Below, one piece after another: positions 1 to 11,178 of a stretch of 49,089 bases of DNA. Origin of the DNA: Saccoglossus kowalevskii (taxonomy: Eukaryota; Hemichordata; Enteropneusta; Harrimaniidae). Below the pieces are notes generated by a model. That model searched no databases and was not told where the DNA came from. It worked only from the letters and a program-made list of their open reading frames with translations. The stretch covers positions 3,910 to 52,998 of the forward strand of contig NW_003140834.1 of the NCBI RefSeq assembly GCF_000003605.2, written 5' to 3'. Each line of letters opens with the position of its first letter. Within the stretch, counting starts at the first letter, position 1. A program made the position numbers and the translations under genes.

Positions 1-960
1 GAGTGGACAACTATTAACGACCACAGCATTATATCTTCTGTCACAGTCTCAGAATTTGAACTCGGGTCAACCAATCACGTATCGTTGAACCTTTGACATA
101 CACGTCCACATCGTTTAAGATCAATAGCGTTCACGCACTTGAGTTGTGATCATGCTTTAAGTTTTATAGTGTTACTCGTTACTGTGTCAAACTTGTTACC
201 ATGCAAGTAATAAGAATAATTAAAAGGGGTGGTGCATTGGAAACTCTTTAAGGGACGATGGCAGAAAAACCGTGCACAATATTTGTTTGTTCCTGCTGTA
301 AAATTTGTAATATTTTCAAAGCAAATTATAATATATCGAAAATTAGTTTCTATTCGTCGACCTTTAAATGAGCTAGTAGATTCTCTTTAAATATAGTATA
401 TTAAAATGCGTTATTTGTTTCAATCTGATATAGTAAAACTATTGAAACTCCATGCCATGGAGTACATACATGTTGTGACGTCTGGCGCAACTGAAAATGC
501 ACGCTTTGGGTACAAATAAAAAAAATCTAATAATTTCCTAATATCATCAATAGTCAAACATTAAAGAATAGATGTGATAGCTATTGGAAAAATGTAAATT
601 AAAAGAAAAACTTTGATTAGTAAAAATATTGAAACACTGATTTACGAGACCGACTGAGCAAATTCTGGCTATGTAAAATCCATCTGAAACCGGTGGGCAA
701 ACCAAACCAAAGACATCGATTGTGTGAATTATGAAATAAACAAGAGAAGTAGGAGATGAAATGCATTTTATTCTGACAGAGACGGACACATTAATAATCC
801 CACTAGTAATGTATAAACGCGACTGCATGGAATTAAAACAGCAACGATCTCCCAACTAAGTTGTTCAAGTTTCATTGTAACAGCGTATTCATGTATTTTA
901 GCGATTATGTCTGTAATTGTTAGTGATTTGTAAAAGTATGTATTAACTAGTCTAGGCCAG
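1..960. other. Unassigned AT-rich sequence
   Basis: I see no exon, RNA gene or repeat that I can support here. A minus-strand open stretch around 768-930 has no recognisable motif and merges into the simple repeat next to it. Confidence 0.5.
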
Positions 961-967
961 TGTTGTG

Positions 968-1199
<232 letters not shown>

Positions 1200-1215
1200 A
1201 TTATTAAAAACTTAC

Positions 1216-1448
1216 CGCCAGAACTAGCTATGTTTCCAGCACTTGTTCTCTGCCTGGCAGCATACCCTTGCCTGTCAGCAGAGATGTGTCCCGTATCCGT
1301 TATCTCTACACTGCTCGCAGTGATTGTGACATACGCGTTACTTGTGTATTCAATAATAACTGTGCCAGCTATGTGGACTGAATCTAGTTGGCCTGTGCGC
1401 GACCCGGCTTGTATGGTACAGGTATCTCCTACGTCCACCACAAGATTG
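1216..1448 (-). CDS. Candidate internal exon of a glycine-rich beta-repeat extracellular protein
   Basis: On the minus strand a 233-bp open segment is bounded by an acceptor-like CGATTTCCAG (AG at 1450-1449) and a consensus donor GTAAGT (1215-1210). The about 77 residues alternate short hydrophobic and polar stretches (VDVGDTCTIQAG, VHIAGTVIIEYT, YVTITASSVEIT) and then turn Gly/Ser-rich (ISADRQGYAA, SAGNIASSGG). That layout resembles repeats of large secreted proteins with beta-helix-like and glycine-rich segments in marine invertebrates. The phases differ at the two ends (starts after two codon bases, ends after one), so it would need specific neighbours. No partner exon was found up to 6 kb, and the product is not identified. 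It may be an isolated exon of a gene lying mostly outside the window, or a relic. Confidence 0.42.
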
Positions 1449-1539
1449 CTGGAAATCGAACATACACTGCTTTGTCAACATGCGAAGCACATTGTGCTTA
1501 ATACAATTAGTATTAACTGTAAGCGTTGTTGACGTCTCG

Positions 1540-2250
1540 TCATAATATATCTATGTTTTAACACAGTTACTATAGAAGATTGCTACATTGGTCAGTTATG
1601 GTTTCCTCGTGTACTGCTTTCACTTGCATAACACAAGTATTAATGTATGAAATATTAAGTTACAGGTAGATGTTATATTCGAATGTGCTATATATAAACA
1701 TATTTATGTAATTGGTCTATATTCGTCAAATTGAAGATGCATATTACCCACTCATACAATCATTTGTGGACAACAGGGCGGACTCCATTTTGACGAAAAC
1801 AACGGCCTAAATAACGGCCAATTTTACACCTCCAGGCTACCTGCGACACTAAGATACTGGATCAACTTTTCTACTGGACGAATAGAAATACCAGAACTCT
1901 GTGCGAATCCCCCTTGATTCTGGCTGCTGGATATTTTCGTTCATGAAATCGTCGGATATCACCATTCAAAACGCGGGATTTGTGCAGTTTTGAATAAAAC
2001 CAAGTTAGCGATTATGAACAATGGTTTTTTGCACGAAGAGCGCGACCATACTTGAGAGTCCGGTGCTTGCTCCCCCTTAAAATGTTTGAAATCTGGATGT
2101 TTGTTTGAAAGCTTTATTTGTAACCGAGAAAGACGTCAGATTTTTGAACGTCATTAGAATAGTATATTTTTCTTTTTCATTTTACTATCTTCGGTAAGGA
2201 AACGAATTTGTCTGTACATCGTCTCTATTTTATTTGTACATTTAGTCTGG
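1540..2250. other. Unassigned intergenic sequence
   Basis: The stretch at 1740-2060 is less AT-rich than its surroundings but shows no reading frame, splice pair or repeat I can support. Confidence 0.45.
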
Positions 2251-2252
2251 TA

Positions 2253-2333
2253 CAGTAACCCCACGCTAATTCGTGGGTGTCGGAATCCAAGCAAAAACTG
2301 TGACTTATCGAGGCGCGACTTAGTGAGTCACTG
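2253..2333. mobile_element. 81-bp pogo/Tigger-like miniature element
   Basis: The ends are imperfect inverted repeats (left CAGTAACCCCACGCTAATTC; right end, reverse complemented, CAGTGACTCACTAAGTCG), and the element is flanked by TA on both sides (2251-2252, 2334-2335). A CAGT start, a TA target duplication and a CGCTAATTCG-type end fit non-autonomous Tc1/mariner-pogo derivatives. There is no coding capacity. Confidence 0.6.
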
Positions 2334-2339
2334 TATATA

Positions 2340-3520
2340 GTAAACTATGTAAATATTAAAACAGCACCTGCTGGAAGCCTCCATAGGTAGCCAAACTATG
2401 AGATCTAGCAGTGAGCGAAAAATCTATAATTAATAATAGTTCTTTTTATAGACAGCTTTTCAGCACACAGGGATTCTTTCAAAGCTTACTTTCATTTTAA
2501 TCATCTGTTAAAATTATATATAATTGTATCATCGTCACTGTTACTAATTAGTAACTGTGTTACCATGCACAGTTGTAAATCTAAAAGACTCACTCTTATT
2601 GGTCAGTTTTGTCGCATGTTGTCTTTTATGGTTATGAGGATTATTTTCTTGTATTTTGTATTTTGTATTTGCTTCATTTTATTGTATGAAATAAAAGTTT
2701 TTTGAAAAAAAAATCGTAGCTGGGGATGTTATAAACTTGTTTTTAAAAATAAATATTTATAAATCAAAATGACTGTTAAAATTCAAATTGACCAATCCAC
2801 AAACCATGTGGCGTATAACATCATTCAAACAGCAACCCCTTCATTTTGAATAAGTAGGCGGTAGCAGTGGCCATGTCAATTGAAGGCTTGTATGCGTATT
2901 ATAGGTGTAGACAACGTGGAGATCTTGAGTCAATCATTAAACTTTTGAATTTGAATGAAAGCTGATGATTGGTATTTACAAATTGTTATAAATACGTTTA
3001 TAATCTAAGGTACAACTTTCTGTGTTTCACTTTATCATATTTAATACAACAGTTGAAATATAAATGCCATTGCTAACAAAATACTGTTTTCAAAATTTTG
3101 TGTACAAATTATTGTTGTGTAAACTAACTTATATAAATATATCTTAAATATGAGAACAAGCCGAGAAATATTAGTTTTGATACTGGAAGGGAGAACCACT
3201 TGTGGTATTTACATGGCAAATGTAAAAGAAATCTGGTAGCAAAAGAAAAACAAAAAAAACAATCCATTTACCTCCAAATCACAACTCCCCCCACAAATAA
3301 CAGCAGATATTGCCAAACAGTACACAAATCAGAACACTCCTGTTCCTGAAAACCAATATTATTTAAATTGATGTTTTCAAGAAGACTGAAATTAACTGCA
3401 ATATTCTTAAGGAGGGTCGCCACTAAGGGTAATGTTACACGTTAATTTTCTGAAATTTTCTACAGTTGTAGAACTAAGTTAAAGTATTCAAGAATAAAAA
3501 AAATGTATGATCACCGGTCA
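2340..3520. other. Mostly unassigned; one possible retroposed 3' end
   Basis: No gene is seen. At about 2640-2712 a T-rich stretch with repeated TTGTATTT leads to AAATAAAAG and then an A run, which looks like the 3' end of a retroposed copy on the + strand, but no coding sequence precedes it. Confidence 0.35.
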
Positions 3521-3530
3521 ATTTTTGGTG

Positions 3531-3586
3531 TAGTCTGGTCCCCTGTTCTAATTTCAACGCTGAAATTGGGGCAGGGGACCAGACTA
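3531..3586. repeat. 56-bp palindromic hairpin with 9-bp flanking duplication
   Basis: Two 26-bp arms, starting TAGTCTGGTCCCCTG and ending CAGGGGACCAGACTA, surround the 4-base loop ACGC. The only three DNA mismatches become G-U pairs in a + strand transcript, so the RNA stem would be fully paired. The direct repeat TTTTTGGTG flanks it exactly (3522-3530 and 3587-3595). This looks like a recently inserted micro-MITE; the 9-bp duplication fits Mutator-like transposases. A small-RNA hairpin is the alternative. Confidence 0.7.
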
Positions 3587-3599
3587 TTTTTGGTGGTGG

Positions 3600-6350
3600 T
3601 GCCATCTAGTGTCAAGAAGTTGTCCAAAGCTGAGCAATTCATGACATATACTAAACTAACTCCTAAATATGATTTCAATAGCTGGCGAATCAGTCACTTT
3701 ATCAGAATAGTATAATCAAAGTTCTGTATGGTCAAATGATACTGAATTATTGTAAATCATCTGCAATTTTTGAGAGGATTACAATTTAAAATTTTATAAT
3801 TTCATTAAAAATTGTGATAATAGCAACACAGCAAATTTCCTAAAACTCTGTATATAGCTTATTTAATTTACCCTTAATCGAATAAGCATTAAAAATAGGG
3901 GGTAACCGATCTTAATTTTAAGATATTTACTTTACAATTCATGTGAATCCTAATAATGGAAGTTGTAATGGTTTCCATAGCAACAAGTAAATGTGTTAGC
4001 TATGGAACAATGTACTTGAAAAATAATTTGAAAATAAATTTATGGAGTGTTTATCTTGGAGATGTAAATTTTGTGTTGCTATGACAAGCAACTTCTAAAA
4101 GTTAAGAATGTCTCAAATTGTTCAATGTCATGTGAATGTAAATATTATTTTAGTTATGACCTATCTTTGTTGAGGTGAGAGGGAAAGCAGCAGTTTAATA
4201 CCACATCCAATCTGTTATTGAACTATAATAATAACATGGAGGATGGGAAGGTGTATCAGGCAAGACAAAACTATACATGCCACCTTTCCTAAAATGAGAC
4301 AAAATACAGTCCCTATAAATCACGCCCTCTGGTGACAAAGCGCTTCCATGACGTAAATGACCGTAGACGGCGTTTAAATCATCGATGTCGTTTAGGTCTG
4401 TTTCCATCAATGAAAACTATGTTTTTTATAGATTTTATTATACTCCAGATGACGAACGACTACACAACCAAACAGTGATCGATTTGAACGACAAAACCTT
4501 CTCCTATTTACACATATACGTCACAAGAAAAAAATTAACATACTAGGCGAAAAGTGTGCTAAGTTTATTTCAAAAACGAGATATTTGCACAAATGTGTAG
4601 GTTCTGCTAATTAAGTTTATTCTCGAAAAAACAGTATGAACAGCCGAAACATGTTCAAACTCTATTTGAATGTATGAACGTTGGTAGGTTATTTAGTGCG
4701 TATACCAGGCCTGGTGTTCTGAAAACAAATCACTTAACATATATATTATGCGTTAATAGAAAACAACAAGGCTTGTGTCTAATGGTGAAAATACCCCCAT
4801 TCCGTAATTAGTGCATCCTAAATTTGAGTATACCAGCCAACTTGAATTTATGTGTACTCGGACGTAGTTGGCGTCGATCTTCCATGAATTGCTTTCACAG
4901 CAATAAATCACTGGATGAATAAAATGTCGTGACATATATGCATTATATGAACTGAGGTTGTTGTATGTGGCAGGCCATTCTGGGGTGATGTTAGAATTTC
5001 AGTGCAAAATATTTGTTTTTCGTCATTTAGCCTCCAGTGACTGTTTAAACTTGCCAAATGATTGGTTGAAAAAGCAAAAACACCCACATTAAAAGTTAGT
5101 TTATTGTTATATATATGACACGGATTAGGAAAATCAAAATATGAGGTTATTGTGTTCAACATATTTATATAGGATTGTATATTTTTTTAGTGGGGTTCCA
5201 TAGAAACGCTGACTATGGAAAACGCTGATAAAATATATTTTTCACAAAAAAATTTGACAAAGGGGAAAAACGTCCACGTGCTGTTGACTAATACTGGATT
5301 GATTAACTTCAGAGTTTGGCATTAAATGTTCTCAGTGTTACATGCTCGAAACACTTGCCAGATTGTCATGAATAACTTTCTACCTCAAGAAGACTGATGC
5401 CAGCACCTAGGTCTGTTAACAGTGTAAACTGCACTACATATATGTGTTTCCTCATTGTGAACGTAACGACAACGGAACCAACAACAATTCAATACAAGCC
5501 ACTAGTTTGCGAACAGTCTAGAAATGTTAATAGTTCAAACTAGCAGTTTGCTATGGTAAGCTGATGTCAATATTGTTACTTTGTTAGCAAAATGATGAGA
5601 TATATTACGATACTGTCGGTTCGGTTGCTTTTTTTGTTTTCAGTGGTATATAAAACAAGTAGCTAATTTGAATAACTCACTGTTTTAATAGTTGGCAGGC
5701 ATGCCGGGATCAATGGTACCATTCAAAGCACATTCCTCCAACTAGCTTGCCATCTCTATAAAACATTGATGATTTAATAGAATCAGAAATGAAACTACAT
5801 CATGCTTCCCAATTACTATTATCAATAAAATACATATTTTTTTATTTCGAAAAGTAATATTTAACGTTAGCAAACGGTAATACTTTTAGTAAATCATAAT
5901 GAAACCGCATATCCAAATGGACAATTATGTCGGTAGAATATTGCGAGATCTTGCAAACTACGGAAAACGGCTTATTGAGGGAAATGTTAGATTCTGCTGA
6001 TTCAGAAAAAAATATATGTTGTTGTTCGGCATATGAGTGATGGGGAAAAAGGAAAACAAAGTTTCCGCATAGACAGAGAAAGCAAATAATGGCTGTCACA
6101 CACTGTTCTTGGGTGACAGTAATTTAATTAATGGACCTCTATTCTGAATGGAATGACGTATTCAATTATTTTATGCGTGTTTTTCTCCTACGAAATTTTA
6201 TCCCGGAATCGTATCGGCGTTATGGGAACGTATTTTATGATTTCTAAGCAATATTTCGACTCTAAATAAGTACTACGCTATAAGTAATTGTTTCTGCTAT
6301 ATTATAGTAAATGATAGTAAATGACCACTTAGGTATGGTTATTAGTAAAA
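3600..6350. other. Unassigned AT-rich intergenic sequence
   Basis: Only short unmatched reading frames occur on either strand, with no domain, splice-site pair or tRNA. Nothing here could be supported as a gene. Confidence 0.45.
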
Positions 6351-6356
6351 AAAAAA

Positions 6357-6644
6357 GAAGTTAGTGGAGAACTGGAAATGCTAAAATCCAAAAAAGCACC
6401 AGGCTTGGATGGTTTCTGTTTAGAACTATTAAAATACAGCTCAAACTATCTAATTAATTCACTTACAAAATTGTTTAACTTCGTTTTGAGTAGCTCAGTT
6501 TTCCCAGATATTTAAGTTCCATCACTCGTCTTTATAAAAAGGAGACAAAATTAGACCCTCAAAATGACAGGGGAATATCAGTTTCAATTTGTATTGGTAA
6601 AGTCTTCTGTTCCATCATAAATAAACGTGTCAATAGAGAATTTC
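6357..6644 (+). pseudogene. LINE reverse-transcriptase N-terminal fragment
   Basis: The frame reads KSKKAPGLDGFCLELLKYSS, then LTKLFNFVLSSSVFP, and in shifted frames ITRLYKKGDK and DRGISVSICIGKVFCSIINK. This is the start of a non-LTR retrotransposon reverse transcriptase (fingers region: the KAPGxDG motif, then the LYKKGD and RGIS-IxxIxxK blocks). It is broken by a stop and frameshifts, and the 5' part with the endonuclease is missing. The frame stops where unrelated sequence begins near 6645 and resumes near 8506, so it is the left half of an interrupted element. Confidence 0.85.
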
Positions 6645-7086
6645 GACCGGGACGCAGAGGTGGTGTGGTAGTATGAACCAGTGATCTTTATTCGGATGGT
6701 CACATCAGGATAACGACGCATAGAGTACAGAAGTTGTGTCTGGGCGTTGGTGAAACGGCCAAGCCCAGAGACCAAACAAGTGGACCAGGTCCGGTGTATC
6801 TGTGTATATGTCCGAGTCTCTCTCTATTTCTTTTTATATGGTAAATCACGTGATCCAAATTGATACATCACATGACTCAAAACAACATTTTAGACAGGAC
6901 AGTGATTCAATACACCCGCATAAGTTTCCAGAAATACATTGAATAAAAATACAAAAGTGATTTTAGCACCTCCACATCGTGGTTAAATGCTTTACAAGCT
7001 GATTTGTCGTGGATGACAATGTTTTACGAATTATATTATTACAACTGTCAGCTGCCCAGTTACCACATACTTGCTAAAAGCGACAC

Positions 7087-7198
7087 GGATATTGTTTTAG
7101 AAACCACGCTTGTTGATGGCAATGGGAAGATACGCTTTATATCACCCGTGGGAATCCTGACAACGCCCATGATGGGTGTCTGTACGAGCGATATGACA
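7087..7198 (+). repeat. Direct repeat, copy 1
   Basis: It starts GGATATTGTTTTAGAAACCA and ends TGTACGAGCGATATGACA. The second copy at 8366-8492 is nearly identical but carries about 20 extra bases in the middle. The two copies lie 1.28 kb apart within the segment that splits the LINE. Short reading frames across both (DIVLETTLVD) match nothing I know. Confidence 0.85.
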
Positions 7199-8365
7199 TG
7201 GTACAAACGATTTAAATTAAAGCGTCCTCGCTTTACGCAAATGTAATCAAAGAAAGAATGAAATTGAAAAAAACTATGATTGATGAAAATATACTGAACA
7301 TCTAGTACAAGAAGTTTAGCAATAGAATACTTAAATTGCTAATAATTCTATCGATATGATGGCATGACTAAGATATTGCAGAATGTTTTGTGCATCTCCT
7401 CAATTTAAAAACAATCAGAAATGTCGTCAAATATACCATACATCTAACTAATCCAAAATCACCCAAAGAAGAGACTATTTTAAAACAGCACCTGAATGAG
7501 TGTGGTATGCTTGGGCCTGAGAATATGTGAATGAAAGCACTGTAAATAGTCACTTTTTGTGGAATGTCCAGATCAATTAAAGTGTTGGATACTATGACCG
7601 TTCTAAATGTCTATCCAAAATTACGGATATGAGTAGAGTTGTCCCATTGAAATAATGAATCAAATAAAACACACGAGATTTTGAACATTTTACGGACTTG
7701 TGGGGAAATGTCTCTCCCACGAATATTTTCTGTAACCTGGCTGTTTGTTGTCACATAAATGAAAATATAAAAAAAATGTGTGTTATTGGAAGATTTGTTT
7801 TGTCGGGAATAAACTCATTTTGACCAACTATTGTTTTTTTGAAATGTTCATGACCAGAGTTTTCTCAAAATGACGAATTTTTATTTGACATGAAACATCA
7901 CACAAAATAGAATTAGGATTGTACTGTTAAAATCATACCTCGTGCCACCCTGCAAGGAAAAACGACCTATTGGTGACAAGTCGCATATAATGTATGAAAA
8001 AATAATTAAAATTAAAAGTCAAACGAGTGTAAAAGTTCAAAATCCTCTGTTTCTTCACATCTTCATTTTGTAGTTTGTCTTTGGTTGAAGTATGTATCGT
8101 CCACAATTTCTTTGCTTCTCATGGGTTAATTTGCGTTCATCAACACTGACGATGTTTAGTTGATTCGCTGTTCTGCACAGAAGTGACCCATGTAATCACA
8201 ATTTGATTGAACTTGACTTTGAAGTAGTTTATGGGTGATATTCTGTGCCGAGGTTTGGTGGTACTGTCTTTGTCCGTCCGTTTTCGATTCCGTTCACTGT
8301 TCCTGTAATACTAGTATGTTGCTGTATGTCCTTCTTGTCCTGAATTGTCTTGTGATAGAGGAACT

Positions 8366-8492
8366 GGATATTGTTTTAGAAACCACGCTTGTTGATAGCA
8401 ATGTGAAGATACGCTTGATATTGTTTGAATACAGGCGTCACCCGTGGGAATCCTGGCAACGACCATGATGGGTCTGTACGAGCGATATGACA
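8366..8492 (+). repeat. Direct repeat, copy 2
   Basis: This partner of 7087-7198 has a central insertion of about 20 bp (around GATATTGTTTGAATACAGG) and a few substitutions. It lies almost at the right junction of the inserted segment. Confidence 0.85.
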
Positions 8493-8505
8493 AACGCATA
8501 AACTG

Positions 8506-9392
8506 TTTCATTGACGAAAATAAAATACTCAAAAAACAATCAGGCCGGCTTCAGAAGAAAACACGGAACAACTGATCAAATTTTTGTATTAAAAACTCTA
8601 ATTCATGAACACATTAAAAATAAACAAAAACTCCATGTTTGTTTTGTAGATTTTGCCAAAGCATTCAACACGGTATGGAGAGTAGGGCTATTCCATAAAC
8701 TATTAAAAAATAACATTAATGGCAAGATTTACAAAATAATAAAAAAACAAAAGCTTGCATTAATATAAATAATTATATAACCAAAGAATTCACTATTAAT
8801 AGAGGAGTAAAACAGGGATGTATAATTAGCCCAACTCATTTCAACATTTTTATTAATAATTTAAAAGATAGTTTAGATAATGCCGAATCACCACTTCTGA
8901 ATAATAACATTGTTAACTCTATTTTATATGCAGATGATTTAGCCCTTACTTCCACTACTCAGGCTGGTCTACAGACATCATTGAATACACTAAATAAATA
9001 AATATTGCAATATCTGAAAATTAAGTGTGAACCTTTCAAAAACACAAGTTGTTTTCTTTGGTTCATCAACATTGAGTAAAAAAATACCAATTCAGTTTTG
9101 GAAATGATAACATTCAAACAACAAACAGTTATACATATCTAGGAATCACAATAAAATCAAATAGAAGTTTTGCTAGTGCCATGTCAAATTTAGCAGGTAA
9201 AGCTGGAAAATCAATTTACACCATGAACAAAGTACTTTTAGGAAACTATTTAACATTTACAAAAAACAATTTTGCTTTTATGGCTCAGAAATATGGGCCA
9301 TAGACTTGCAGGACATTCAGAACAATGCTAAATGGGACAAAACATCAATTGAAAAAAAGTCAATATTAAATTCTGCAAACAAATCTTACAAG
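8506..9392 (+). pseudogene. LINE reverse-transcriptase central part
   Basis: This continues the fragment at 6357-6644. It reads NQAGFRRKHGTTDQIFVL, then motif A FVDFAKAFNTV (8649-8681), motif B GVKQGCIISPTHFNIFINNL (about 8806-8865) and the catalytic YADD (8927-8938), followed by the thumb-side YLGITIKSN block (about 9134-9160). The palm motifs are in LINE order and spacing. Several frameshifts and stops make it inactive. The pattern fits the CR1/L2/Jockey range; I cannot name the clade. It ends at KFCKQILQ, where a small insertion begins. Confidence 0.9.
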
Positions 9393-9549
9393 CAGTGGCG
9401 GCGGTACAGGGGGGGGGGCAAAAAGATGTTGGGGCATCACCCCTCGAAAATCATGATGAAACCCTTTGTGTCAGCAAAATTTGTCCCTCAAAATGCAGGA
9501 AATAGCGTTTCAAAGGGTCTAGATTTCAACATTTTTAAGGGGGCATGCC
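9393..9549 (+). mobile_element. hAT-like non-autonomous fragment inside the LINE
   Basis: It starts CAGTGGCGGCGGTACAGG, a form common at the ends of hAT-derived non-autonomous elements, followed by a run of nine or more G and a GC-richer body that differs from the AT-rich LINE around it. The LINE frame resumes at AEVGIYP near 9554. No matching right terminus (CCGCCACTG) is present, so it is truncated or only resembles hAT. Ten or more LINE codons seem lost at the junction. Confidence 0.45.
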
Positions 9550-9553
9550 AAGA

Positions 9554-10036
9554 GCAGAGGTGGGTATTTATCCACAACTGCTCAGTGTAAAAGTTCAAGG
9601 TATTAATTACTGGTTGCATATAAAGGAACTCCCAGATGATAATTTAACAAATAAACAGGCATACCTAGAACAAACGCAGCAGAATACTATACAATATTGA
9701 AAGACAATTCACTAAACTTCGTAAACGAAAAACTGAGAACATATGCTAAATTTAAAATTGAATACATCTTTGAGCCATATTTGAATAAACTTGACACTCA
9801 TAAAAGGAAAATATTGACAAAATTTAGAATTAGTAACCATAACTTAAAAATAGAGGAAGGCAGATATTCAATTCACAAGAAACCTATAAACAAAAGAATA
9901 TGTAAAAACTGTGACACAAATTCAATTGAAGACGAAGAACATTTTCTACTGAATTGCCAAAAAAACACACTTATCCTAATATTTTTACACAGAGACAATA
10001 AAGTTATTATTATTATATTATTTATTATTATTCTTA
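9554..10036 (+). pseudogene. LINE C-terminal domain and 3' end
   Basis: The frame resumes with AEVGIYPQLLSVKVQGINYW and, after a shift, runs from 9697 as LRTYAKFKIEYIFEPYL, KFRISNHNL and the zinc-binding block CKNCDTNSIEDEEHFLLNC (C-x2-C...H-x4-C), typical of the C-terminus of many invertebrate non-LTR elements. After the frame decays, an AATAAA-like segment and (TTA)n/(ATT)n repeats at about 9996-10036 form the 3' tail, the usual end of CR1/L2-type LINEs. This closes the interrupted copy that starts at 6357. Confidence 0.85.
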
Positions 10037-10039
10037 CAT

Positions 10040-11165
10040 TGCTTGTAAACTTGCGTGTAATGATGGTGTTTAACCGATAATCAAAATCTACACGTGGTCA
10101 CATGAGCGACGAACTCATCAGTCAGTCCAAATTTGTCTCGAAGTGTTGTCTAACCACTACATCTTACATGACAGTCAGAATCGCTGTGAATGTACTATGC
10201 AATGAAATACTAGTAACACAGATAAAGAAAACAATCAAAAGTGGGCGTGGTAAGTGTCTTCCTGAAAGTACGTCAATGACGACGGTGACTCATACTATCA
10301 TTTTGTAAGCCAGGGGTGAATTAAAAATGAAGCCGGAAACAGTTTAAATCCAGTACAGAAAATGACACAACCTCAGAAAAAAAAAACAATTGCATAAGTA
10401 CTGGTAGTACTGAACCCTAAAATAGCTCCTACAATGGCAATGGTGCAACTGCAACAGTACGCTTGATTGACAAGAGAATACCGGAAGTAGCTCTTCATTG
10501 AAAGTATTTCTTTGCACCCGCTTTGACCTCCACCCTTTCTCACGCTCGCCAGACACCCAGACGAGTACCCTGCGTCATATTATACTGTACAACGCAACCC
10601 GGGACCCCATACAAAGGTACGGCATACTAGTGCGGCAGATATTAAACTTTCTTTATATGTCTGACTTGTTCTTGAACGGATTTGTTGTAAATCGCGCTAT
10701 CGATGGCCGACAGTGTACACCAAATGAAAATGTCTGCTGGCAATCGAAAGGGCTATGAAACCGCAGCTGTGGTATCTCTATACTGTGGACACGTTTCTGA
10801 ATGGCAGTCTTGTTGATTCAATGATGTATCCATTTGTTTGTGGGAACCTTTCAAATTTGTCTGCCACCTCAAATTTCAGACATTGACGTGCAAGCTGCTT
10901 AACATTATTTTGATCAACATGGTTCTAAATGAATACAGACAACACATTCACAGCATGTATGTACACATATTTTCTCTTTCATGTTCACAGTTACTTGACG
11001 GCTGAACATCTATATATATTGATTTTCTAAGTCAAGCCTACGTCACAAACTGGTCAAAATCCCCATTGCCAGCAACTCATCACAGACTAGCTTAATATAT
11101 CCCCCACACTAACTTGAAAAATCTTTTGTTTTTGTTTTTGTTTTTGTTTCGTTTCCGTTTCCAGT
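10040..11165. other. Unassigned sequence with a short (TTTTTG)n run
   Basis: Part of this stretch (10480-10760) is less AT-rich, but no recognised protein, splice pair or RNA gene is visible. A short (TTTTTG)n tract lies at about 11125-11150, next to the left end of the long inverted-repeat element. Confidence 0.45.
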
Positions 11166-11178
11166 CTGTCTTAGGAGG

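Larger units (their letters stand above)
6645..8505. mobile_element. 1.86-kb unclassified insertion inside the LINE
   Basis: The LINE frame breaks at TTTC (6641-6644) and resumes after TTTC (8506-8509), so a 4-bp duplication or microhomology marks the junctions. The inserted DNA has no recognised protein. It contains a direct duplication of about 110-125 bp (7087-7198 and 8366-8492), the second copy ending 13 bp before the right junction. No inverted termini or poly-A tail were found, so the class is unknown; a composite of several insertions is possible. Confidence 0.55.

Noticed and set aside
1230-1532. Plus-strand 100-codon frame with a signal-peptide-like start
   Set aside because: It lies opposite the better supported minus-strand exon candidate and has no domain.
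7087-8492. The two direct repeats as LTRs of a retroelement
   Set aside because: They are short, the first is not at the end of the inserted segment, and no retroelement coding lies between them.
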